NCBI GenBank assembly: GCA_002104905.1
Contig: MCFE01000503.1
Location: 1 to 64,000 of the forward strand
DNA from: Basidiobolus meristosporus CBS 931.73
Taxonomy: Eukaryota > Basidiobolomycota > Basidiobolomycetes > Basidiobolales > Basidiobolaceae
Direction of reading: 5' to 3'
DNA length: 64,000 nucleotides
Positions 45,535-55,636 of this stretch are shown here, in pieces. The notes beneath the pieces were generated by a model. That model saw only the letters and a list, made by a program, of their open reading frames with translations. It made no database searches and was not told where the DNA came from. Position 1 is the first letter of the stretch, and every line of letters begins with the position of its first letter. The translations under genes and the position numbers were made by a program.

Positions 45535-48500
45535 ATGAGCCCCAAGCTGTCACTTTCTGGAATGTCTACTACTGCTATTACTGGAATTTTCCCTCTACTG
45601 AAAAGTTGGATGGATCTAACTACCAAGTGTGGAAGGTGATGATGAAGATGCTGCTACAAGAAAGAGGCCTTTGAGATATTGTCATGGGAAAAGAATGCCC
45701 TCCTAGAAATGTGGGAGAGGAAGCCTCAGAGTACCAGAAGAAAGAACAAAGAGCCTTTAACTGCATTTGCCATAATGTCAAAGGCAAATTGCTAATTCAA
45801 TGCTCAAGAGCAAAAATGGCAAAGAATCCCTGGAAGGCATTAGAAGACACCTACCAGTTATGTTCAGCTGCTAAGAAAATGTATCTGAGGCAAAAATTCT
45901 TTACTACAAAGATTCTGCCAGGAGAAGAAATGAAAAATCTAATCAACAGAATTAACCTGCTGGTAGATGAAATGGAATCTGTGGGTGTACTAACTACTGA
46001 TGAGGATGTGATGGTTACCATCCTGAATAGCCTGAAAGACAGGTTTCAGGGCCTTGTATCAGCCCTAGAGTCCAGAACTGAAGAATTGACCTTAAGTTGC
46101 ATATATGGAAGGCTCCTGGATGAAGAATTGAAAAAATCAAGTGCCAATAAGAAGGAAGAAGAAAATGCTTTAATAAGCAATGATAACCAACAAAGGAGGT
46201 ACCTAATACCTTACAAAGGCAACAGCAACCTGTTTTGCAACTACTGCAAAAGGAAAGGACACACATCAGACCAGTGTCTCAAAAAGAGTGATAATTAGCA
46301 AAAAAAGCCTGAATATGGAAATGCTGCAACAACTGATGATAGACTATTCAAATCTGCACTAAATATGACCACAATCAAGGACTCTTAGATATGGTATATT
46401 GACTGTGGAGCATCTCAACACTTTTCACATCAAAAAGAACTTTTTGCACAATATCAAGAAATTCCAATCAAGAAGGTTTTCATGGGTGACAATAGAGCAC
46501 TTGATGCAGTGGGAGAAGGAACTATCCAAGTAAACCTAAGAAGCAGTGAAGGAAGCCACACACAGACCTTCAAAGAAGTACTTTATGTACCAGAAATAGC
46601 CAAAACCCACTATCTGTAAGCAAGGCTACAACAGAAGGACTCAGTTTCAGCTTTGACAATTCTGGATGCAAGATCACTGATCAAAATGGTGCCCATATTG
46701 CTTTGGGTATTAGAGATCAGAATCTATACAAGTTGACTTATGTTCCATCATATCTGGAAGCCAATATAAGTAACTTGAATGAAGAAACACCAATGCTTTG
46801 GCATAGGAGATTTGGACACATCAATTTTGATTATTTGCGCAATATGATTAAAGATCAGCAAATATCTGGAGTGAAAGTTGATCCCCCAGCTAATTTGGAG
46901 CCCTGTGAAGCCTGCATATATGGGAAACAAGCCAGACAACTGTTCAAGAGCTCTGGGTTAATCAAAACTAAGAGAAAATTAGATCTAATTCACTCAGATC
47001 TGTGTGGACCTATGCAATAAGTATCCCTAGGTAGGATGAAGTATCTAATCACTTTTATTGATGATTAAACAAGATACACATTAGTCTACTTCATGGCAAG
47101 AAAGGGAGAAGCTCTGTCTAAGCTCAGGGAGTTTAAAGCCATGGTGGAGAGAGGAACTGGTGAGAAAATGAAAAAAATATGCTCTGACAATGGTGGAGAA
47201 TATACCTCAAAACTCTTCATCCACTTCTGCAAAATTCATGGGATAAAGCAAGAGACTACTGTACCACACTCCCCACAGAAAAATGGAGTAGCAGAACGTG
47301 CTAACAGATCAATAACTGATATGGCAAGTTCAATGATCCATGATCAAAAATCAACCTATGATTTTTGGGAAAAATCAGTTGCCACTGCTGTATATCTTAA
47401 AAATAGGAGTTATAGCAGAATACTATGTGATTTGACTTCATTCAGAGCATAGTATGGGTACAGACCAAGTGCAGAACATCTAAGAATATTTGGGTGTACA
47501 GCATATGCCAAGAAACTGCCCTGAAATCAGTCAAAATTTGAGCAAAATAGTGTAAAATGCATATTTTTGGGTTACTGCAATGAGAGTAAAGCAGACAGAC
47601 TCTACAATACCAAAACAAAGAAGCCAATCAAGTCTAGGGATGGGCTGTTTGATGAAGATTCAAAATTTTCACAAAAAATGACATCAGATGATGACAAAAA
47701 TATGATCTCAAGTCCACCAATAGTTGGGATTTAATCAGAGCAAAACAATGATGGGTTCTTCACTCCAGAGGACTCTACAACCATGGTTCAGCCAGAATCA
47801 GTGCCCAGGATTATCCCAGAAGTGATCACTCTGGTATCAAATGCCTGGAGATCAAATTGGACAAGAAATAGCCCAAATTACTATATCAATGAGGGTACAA
47901 CTTAGCCTATACCTATTCAGTCCATATTAATGAGCCCCAGACTGTAAAAGAGGCCCTAAATAGCCCTCAGCCAAAGTTATGGAGATCTGCAATCACTGAG
48001 GAACATCAGGCTCTGATGGAAAATCAAACTTGGGACTTAGTCAAATTACCAATCAGCCAAAAATCAATTGGATGCAGATGGGTCTTCAAGACAAAATACA
48101 AGTCTGATGGTACAATTGAAAGATACAAAGCAAGACCTGTAGCCAAAGGGTACTCTCAAACAAAAGGACTTGACTATACTGAGACCTTTGCACCGGTAGC
48201 CAAGTTTGATTCCATCATATTAATATTGGCAATTGCAGCTAAATATAAGTTTTTTACTCATCAAATGGATGTAAAAACTGCATTTTTGAATGAAGAACTT
48301 GATCAGGATGTGAATATGGACCAGCCTGATAGGCTGGCTGACTAAGATAACCCCCATATGGTCTGCAAGCTTAAAAAGTCACTATATGGTCTCCAACAAT
48401 CACTGAGAGCCTAGAGTTGCAAGATAGATTCTTATTTGGAATCTTTGAGTTTCAAAAGGAGTAATGCTGACTATAGTATATACTATAAGCCAGAGAGAGC

Positions 48501-49461
48501 AAGCCCAGCTATATTAGCTCTATATGTGGATGATCTTGTTATAGCCACCAATAACCTAGAAACATTGGAAGAGACTAGATCCAGCCTGTCTAAGGAGTTC
48601 AAGATGTCCAATCTAGGAGAACTCAGTTACTACTTAGGGATTAGGTTCTCCATAGACAGAAGTGCCCAGACTATTACCCTAAGCCAATCCAAGTATATTC
48701 AAGATATACTAAAGAAATACCAATTGGAAGACTGTAAACTGGAAGCTACCCCAATGGAAACAAACCTTTACTTGGTCAAAACTCAACCAAATCAAGAGAG
48801 ATTGGTGCTATCTGAAAGCCCTGACTTTCCTTATTACTCTATGGTCAGCAGTCTGATGTATATCAAGCTTAGGACATGTCCGGATATCTTATATTCAGTG
48901 GGAGTTGTTAGCCAATTTAATCAGAATGATGGATCTGATCATATTGCAGCAGTTAAGCGGATTTTTAGATACCTAAAGGGAACTGCTGATATCTGCTTAA
49001 GATACACTTATAAGGATTCAGTACAGCATCTTGTGGGATACTCTGATGCTGATTGGGGACAAAATTTAGAAGACAGAAGATCCACCACAGATACACCTTT
49101 CTTTACTGTTAAGGAGCAATTTCATGGAATTCAAGAAAGCAACTAACCATAGCACTTTCTACCATAGAGGCAGAGTATATGGCAGCCTTTGAAGCTACAA
49201 AAGCAGCAATATGCTTAAGAAAGCTTTTTACAGATTTAGGCCTATGTCAAAAAATGCCTGTTACTTTATTTCAACATAATCAAGGATGTATACAACTAGG
49301 TAGAAATCCAACTATTCATGCTAGAACTAAGCACATAGATATTAGACATCTTTACATACATGAAGCTATAGAGAATAACTTAGTTAGCTTAGTTTACTGT
49401 CCTACTGATGAAAAGATTGCAGACATATTTACCAAACCATTAGCTAGAGGCAAGTTTGAAT
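45535..49461 (+). pseudogene. gag-pol of Copia element E4, broken
   Basis: The start ATG is in the primer-binding site. Gag has a shift near 45585 and a TGA near 45673, then is open 45684-46298 with an intact zinc knuckle (CNYCKRKGHTSDQCLKK). Protease WYIDSGASQ has become YID-to-CGASQ (about 46400). Integrase zinc region LWHRRFGHINFDYLRN (about 46800) and core SDNGGEYTSKLF (about 47190) are followed by NGVAERANRS. RT is 48016-49146 with intact YVDD (48520-48531). RNase H (MAAFEATKAAICLRKLF, ADIFTKPLARGKFEL) ends at the truncation. At least eight lesions. Confidence 0.88.
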
Positions 49462-49810
49462 TATTGTAAGAGTCTTGGAGATATTGGAAGCGATTGGGAG
49501 AACAAGTAGATTATGTGGTTTTCACTTTATGATTTATTGAATGTACAAGTAGTATTTATACTTTTACATGGTCTTGGCATTAAAAACACATAGAGTAGGC
49601 TAAGGAAAGTCCCAAGAACATGTGTGCAAAGTTTGAGGCTGTTTGGACAACTTTGAGAATTTTCATGTTCAGGGTACCTGGAATTTTGGTGAAAATAATA
49701 TAAGTAAATCCCAACAAGGAATTTGGTCAGTATTCTCTAGGATTTGAAGGTAATGATCTAAGTGACTAAGTTAGGTGAATATTTAGGTGGAAATACAAAT
49801 TTTTACAACA
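49462..49810 (-). repeat. 3' LTR of Copia element E5
   Basis: A 349-bp LTR with TATTGTAAGAG (terminal G changed to A) to TTTACAACA. It directly abuts the truncated end of E4 on its left. Confidence 0.88.
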
Positions 49811-49821
49811 CTCCCACTCAG

Positions 49822-52800
49822 CTAAATGTTCATACTAACTAGACCTAATTTTGACCTAAGATATTCAAACTTGTCTCTAGCCAATGGTTTAGTAAACATG
49901 TCTGTAATCATTTCATCTGTAGGACAGTAAACTAAGCTAACTAAGTTATTCTCTATAGCTTCACGTATGAAATGATGTCTAATATCTATGTGCTTGGTTT
50001 TAGCATGAAAAGTTGGATTTCTACCTAATTGTATACATCCTTGATTATGTTGAAATAAAGTAATAGGCATTTTTTGACATAGGCCTAAGTCTGTAAAAGG
50101 TTTTCTTAACCACATTGCTTCTTTTGTAGCTTCACAGGCTGCCATATACTCTGCCTCTGTGGTAGAAAGTGCTACGGTTGGTTGCTTTCTTGAATTCCAT
50201 GAAATTGCTCCTTAATAGTAAAGAAAGGTGTATCTGTGGTGGATCTTCTGTCTTCTAAATTTTGTCCCCAATCAGCATCAGAGTATCCCACAAGATGCTG
50301 TACTGAATCCTTATAAGTGTATCTTAAGCAGATATCAGCAGTTCCTTTTAGGTATCTAAAAATCCGCTTAACTGCTGTAATATGATCAGATCCATCATTC
50401 TGATTAAATTGGCTGACAACTTCCACTGAATATGAGATATCTGGACATGTCCTAAGCTTGATATACATCAGACTGCCAACCATAGATTGATTAGGAAAGT
50501 CAGGGCTTTCAGATGGCACTAAGCTCTCTTGATTTGGTTGAGTTTTGACCAAGTAAAGGTTTGTTTCCATTGGGGTAGCTGCTGGTTTACAGTCTTCCAT
50601 TTGATACTTCTTTAGTATATCTTCAATATACTTTAATCGGCTTAGGGTGATAGTCTGGGTACTTCTGTCTATGGAGAACTTAATCCCTAAGTAGTAATTA
50701 AGTTTCCCTAGATTGGACATCTTGAACTCCTTAGATAGGCTGGATTTAGTCTCTTCCAATGTTTCTAGGTTATTGGCAGCTATAATAAGTTCATCCACAT
50801 ATAGAGCTAATAGAACTGGACTTGCTCTACCTGGCTTATAGTATATATTATAGTCAGCATTACTCCTTTTGAAACTCAAAGATTCCAAATAAGAATCTAT
50901 CTTGCAATTCCAGGCTCTTGGTGATTGATTGAGACCATATAGTGACTTTTTAAGCTTGCAGACCAAATGGGGGTTATCTTGGTCAACAAACCCATCAGGC
51001 TGGTCCATATACATGTCCTCATCAAGTTCTCCATTCAAAAATGCAGCTTTTACATCCATTTGATGAGTAAAAAACTTATATTTGGCTGCAATAGCCAATA
51101 TTAATCTGATGGAATTAAACTTCGCTACCAGTACAAAGGTCTCAATATAGTCAAGTCCTTTTGTTTGAGAGTACCCTTTGGCTACAAGTCCTGCTTTGTA
51201 TCTTTCAATTGTACCATCAGACTTGTATTTTGTCTTGAAGACCCATCTGCATCCAATTGATTTTTGGCTGATTGGTAATTTGACTAAGTCCCAAGTTTGA
51301 TTTTCCATCAGGGCCTGATATTCCTCAGTCATTGCAGATCTCCATAACTTTGGCTGAGGGCTATTTAGGGCCTCTTTTACAGTCTGGCGCTCATTAATAT
51401 GGATTGAATAGGCATAGGCTAAGTTTGTACCCTCATTGATATGGTAATTTGGGCTATTTCTTGTCCAATTTGATCTCCAGGCATTTGATACCAGAGTGAT
51501 CACTTCTGGGATATTCCTGGGCACTGATTCTGGCTGAACCATGGTTGTAGAGTCCTCTGGAGTGAAGAACCTATCATTGTTTTGCTCTGATTCAATCCTG
51601 ACAATTGGTGGACTTGAGATCAAATTTATGTCGTCATTTGATGTCATTTTTTGTGAAAATTTTGAATTTTCATCAAACAAGACATCCCTGGACTTGATCA
51701 GCCTCTTTGCTTTGGTATTGTAGAGTTGGTATGCCTTACTCTCATTGCAGTAGCCCAAAAATATGCATTTTACACTTTTTGGCTCAAATTTTGACTGATT
51801 TCCGGCCAGGTTTTTTGGCATATGCTGTACACCCAAATATTCTTAGATGTTCTGCACTTGGTCTGTATCCATACCATGCTTCAAATGGAGTAGAATCACA
51901 AAGTATTCTGTTATAACTCCTAGTTTTAAGGTATACAGCAGTGGCAACTGATTCCGCCCAAAAATCATAGGATGATTTTTGATCATGGATCATAGATCTT
52001 GCCATATCAATTATTGATCTGTTAGCATGTTCTGCTACTCCATTTTGCTGTGGGGAGTGTGGTACAGTAGTATCTTGTATTATCCCATGAATTTTGCAGA
52101 AGTGGATGAAGATTTTTGAGGTATATTCTCCACCATTGTCAGAGCGTATTTTCTTGATTTTTTCACCAGTTTCTCTCTCCATCATGGCTTTAAACTCCCT
52201 GAACTTAGACAGAGCTTCTTTCTTTCTCTCCATGAAGTAGACCCATGTGTATCTTGTATAATAATCATTAAAAGTGATTAAATACTTCATCCCACCTAAG
52301 GATAAATTTTGCATAGGTCCACACAGATTTGAGTGAATTAGATCTAATTTTCTCTTAGTTTTGATTAACCCCAAGCTCTTGAACGGTTGTCTGGCTTGTT
52401 TCCCGTATATGCAGGCTTCACAGTGCTCCAAATTAGCTTGGGGATCAATTTTCACTCCAGAAATTAGCTGATCTTTGATCATTTTACACAAATAATCAAA
52501 ATTGATGTGTCCAAATCTCCTGTGCCAAATTATTGGTGTTTCTGCATTTAAGTTACTTATATTGGCTTCCAGATATGATGGAATATTAGTCAACTTGTAT
52601 AGATTCTGATCTCTGATGCCCAAAGCAATATGGGCACCATTTTGATCAGTGATCCTGCATCCAGAATTGTCAAAACTGAAACTGAGTCCTTCTGCTGTGG
52701 CCTTGCTTATAGAGAGTAGGTTCTTGGCTATTTCTGGTACATATAGTACTTCTTTAAAGGTCTGTGTATGGCTTCCTTCACTGCTTCTTAGGCTTACTTG

Positions 52801-53792
52801 GATAGCTCCTTCTCCCACTGCATCACGTGTTCTATCATCACCTGTGAAAATCTTCTTAATTGGAATTTCTTGATAGTGGGTCAAAAGTTCTTTTTGGTGT
52901 GTAAAGTGTTGAGATGCTCCAGAGTCAATATACCATGTCTGAGAATCCTTGTTTGTAGTTGTATTTAGTGCAGATATGAATAGTCTATCATCAGTTATTG
53001 CAGCACTTCCATATTCAGGCTTCTTTTGCTGATTATCTTCTTTTTGAGACACCGGTCTGATGTGTGTCCATTCCTTTTGCAGTAGTTACAAAACAGATTG
53101 CTGTTGCCTTTGTAAGGTCTTGGGTACCTCCTTTGTTGGTTATCATTGCTTATTAAAGCATTTTCTTCTTCCTTCTTATTGGCACTTGATTTTTTTAATT
53201 CTTCATCCAGGAGCCTTCAATATACTTAATTCAAGGTCAATTCTTCAGTTCTGGACTCTAGGGCTGATACAAGGCCCTGAAACTTGTCTGTCAGGCTATT
53301 CAGGATGGTAACTATCACATCCTCATCAGTAGTTGGTATGCCCACAGATTCCATCTCATCTACCAGCAGGGTAATTCTGTTGATTAGATTTTTCATTTCT
53401 TCTCCTGGCAGCATCTTTGTAGTAAAGAATTTTCTTCTCAGATACATTTTCTTAGCAGCTGATCATGACTGGTAGGTGTCTGCTAATGCCTTCCAGGCAT
53501 TTGCTGCCGTTTTTGCTCTTTAGCATTGAATTAGCAATTTGTCCTTAACATTAAGGCAAATGCAGTTAAAGGCACTTTGTTCTTTCTTCTGGTACTTTAA
53601 GGCTTCCTCTCCCATGTTCTTAGGAGGGCATTCTTCTCTAATGACAATATCCCAAAGGCCTCTTTCTTGTAGAAGCATCTTCATCTTCACCTTCCACACT
53701 TGGTAGTTAAATCCATCCAACTTTTCAGCAGAGGGAAAAATTCTAGTAATAGCAGTAGTAGACATTGCAGAGAGTGACAGCTTGGGGCTCAT
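49822..53792 (-). pseudogene. gag-pol of Copia element E5, few lesions
   Basis: Two long open parts cover most of pol. Positions 51784-53052 (422 codons) hold protease (WYIDSGASQHFTHQ), integrase zinc region (IWHRRFGHINFDYLCK) and core (IRSDNGGEYTSKIF, NGVAEHANRS). Positions 50172-51836 (554 codons) hold the integrase end, RT and part of RNase H. They overlap by a +1 shift near 51810. A one-base deletion near 50234 shifts the frame inside RNase H, which resumes at 49822-50145 to the stop after SMNI. The RT box is YVDE (GAA, 50790-50792). Gag is broken by a TAA where other copies have Ser (about 53520) and by stops near 53220-53230. Confidence 0.9.
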
Positions 53793-53796
53793 AACC

Positions 53797-54061
53797 TGTT
53801 GTAAGAGTCTTAGAGATATTGGAAGTGACTGGGAGGACAAGTAGATTATGTGGTTTTCACTTAATGATTTATTGAATGTAGAAGTAGTATTTATACTTTT
53901 ACATGGTCTTGGCATTATAAACATGTAGAATTGGTTAGGAAGGTCCCAAGAACATGTAAAAGTATAAATACTACTTCTACATTCAATAAATCATTAAGTG
54001 AAAACCACATAATCTACTTGTCCTCCCAGTCACTTCCAATATCTCCAAGACTCTTACAACA
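53797..54061. repeat. Snap-back palindrome made of Copia LTR ends
   Basis: Arms 53797-53905 and 53953-54061 are 109 bp each and match as inverted repeats with one mismatch (CTTAGAG versus CTTGGAG), around a 47-bp centre. Both arms carry the variants GTGACTGGGAGG and TGTAGAAGTAG, which the other LTRs of the window lack. One arm was therefore copied from the other. The turn lies at ACATG, present at both sides of the centre. Confidence 0.9.
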
Positions 54062-54560
54062 TATGTAACATATCCACAACAGAAAACTTGCAGATTAAAT
54101 CTAAGAAAAGAGCTTTGGAGAGATACTATCATACTTGAGGGCTATGTACTTGGTGACCAGCTTAATAAAGAATCTAGTATTGCTACAAACTTTGCAACAC
54201 TTTTAACTGCCAAAGACATCACAGATTGTGCAACTTCTCACCAACTTTTATCAGTTGAGTCACATGTCTTGCTTTTATCATAGAGCCAAGCACATTGCCA
54301 CAAATTACCATTTTTTTAGAGTGGATATAGAGTATAAACAGGTTGGCCTTGCTTGTTGCCATATTTTTGAAGTGATGGCAGATTTGCCTATAAAACACTA
54401 TCAAAGTCCATTTGAATATCCTGAACCACTAATGGGATCAGTTAATACAAATAGAGTCAAATAGAAGTGCTCTAAGGATTGAGCTTGAGCTGAGAAACTG
54501 CCACTAACTGAGACACTTCAGACATAGCTACTGACATTTATTAATTTTAACCCATGTTCT
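54062..54560 (+). pseudogene. Possible RNase H tail of another Copia family, and flanks
   Basis: The frame at 54228-54464 reads HRAKHIATNYHFFRVDIEYKQ then CHIFEVMADLPIK. This resembles the Copia RNase H end pattern (kHIdi.yHFiRe...ADifTKpL) but not closely the E1-E5 family. Two stops flank it. The rest of the stretch shows nothing recognisable. Confidence 0.4.
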
Positions 54561-54842
54561 TGTTGTAAGAGTTTTGGACATATTGGAAGTGATTGGGAGG
54601 ACAAGTAGATTATGTGGTTTTCACTTAATGATTTATTGAATGTACAAGTAGTATTTATACTTTTACATGGTCTTGGCATAGCAAACATGTAGAATAGGTT
54701 AAGGAAGGTCCCAAGAACATGTGTGCAAAGTTTGGGGCTGTTTGGACAACTTATCTAATTTCATGTTCTGGGTAAGTAATCTAAGTAAATCCCAACAGGG
54801 AATTTGGCAAGAGTTCCTCAAGACTTGTAGACAAAAGATACA
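54561..54842 (-). repeat. Copia LTR remnant with internal deletion
   Basis: It starts TGTTGTAAGAG at 54561 and follows the LTR consensus to about 54765 (GTTTGGACAACTT), then skips part and continues with AAGTAAATCCCAACAGGGAATTTGG. The right end is decayed. Confidence 0.8.
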
Positions 54843-54900
54843 ACAGTCACTTACACTCAATAAATTAAAAAAGTGAAAACCACATAATCTACTCATGCTT
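54843..54900 (+). repeat. Inverted Copia LTR fragment
   Basis: ACACTCAATAAAT then AGTGAAAACCACATAATCTACT matches the LTR polyadenylation region in plus orientation, directly after a minus-orientation LTR. This is a second, older and less perfect LTR inversion near 53797-54061. Confidence 0.7.
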
Positions 54901-55636
54901 TGATTCACCGAGTCTCTATCGATCATGAAGTAAAGCTGCATATTCCACTTGTTCCACAAACCACTTCTATTAATTCCAAAATTCACATAGCAGGAATATT
55001 GTCATAACACCACCAGATGAATTTCGTAGGGCTGGGGCTTATATATATTCCGTATGGTATTCTGCCGTAACAATCCATATCCACCTGCAAGACCAAACTA
55101 TCTTTCCTAGGGCAATTGGCAAGTTATTGGCAACAATCCGGTGTCCTGCATATTTTACATGGGTAGCAAACAACGTTTACACGCATGAGCAACAACATGA
55201 TTCCATGAACTGGAGGAGCTGAGCATGCACTTTCCCTGTTGGACCTCTAACGGAATCTCCCCCCCCCAATCCACCATGACGTCGCAAGAAAACCGGTAGA
55301 AATTACACGCACTGGATCTTTGGTGGTGGATGCAAATGTCACCAAAACAAATCACATCTGTGGAAATATTCGAAGTTCAGTTCAACTGCATTGCTTTCTC
55401 CTGCTTTCCCAGTCGAAAAATAAAGCTGCGTAACAAAGAAATCGTGTAAAGTCCGCAGCATACTGATTGATCCGATTTCAACAACTACCCAATGCCAGTC
55501 ACGTTAAATACTCCAACGTTTATTGAGAACAACGAAGGCAAAACTAATGGAGCATAATGATATGACGATGAAGCTATCTCGCTACCGAGTAAGGGTCTAG
55601 GTGGTACCTAGTTGGTGGGATGTTTGAGGGGATGAG
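54901..55636. other. Boundary between repeat-rich and gene-rich DNA; TUP1 downstream region
   Basis: No repeat family of the left part is seen beyond about 54990, and base composition becomes more balanced. The stretch includes a run of nine C (about 55260-55268) and the presumed 3' untranslated region of the TUP1-like gene, which ends at 55637. No convincing gene seen. Confidence 0.5.

Larger units (their letters stand above)
45182..49461 (+). mobile_element. Copia element E4, 3'-truncated, arm of an inverted pair with E5
   Basis: 5' LTR 45182-45530 (TGTTGTAAAAG...CTTACAACA), primer-binding site 45531-45547, then gag-pol to near the end of RNase H. At 49461 the element stops without polypurine tract or 3' LTR and meets the 3' LTR of E5 in opposite orientation. 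The last part shares derived changes with E5 (see findings). Confidence 0.88.
49462..53956 (-). mobile_element. Copia element E5, the best-preserved copy
   Basis: 3' LTR 49462-49810, then the polypurine tract (CTCCCACTC on the plus strand), gag-pol, primer-binding site 53780-53796 and 5' LTR from 53797. The 5' LTR is cut at 53956 and continues as an inverted copy of its own end (53797-54061 palindrome). It lies tail to tail with E4. No target duplication was found. Confidence 0.9.

Noticed and set aside
45182-53956. An active Copia element
   Set aside because: Every copy has stops or shifts in gag and pol, and E1, E3 and E5 have altered RT active sites. None can be autonomous.
55255-55268. 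C-run as a quadruplex or telomere-like element
   Set aside because: A single homopolymer run without further G/C tracts is not enough. It may also be prone to sequencing error.
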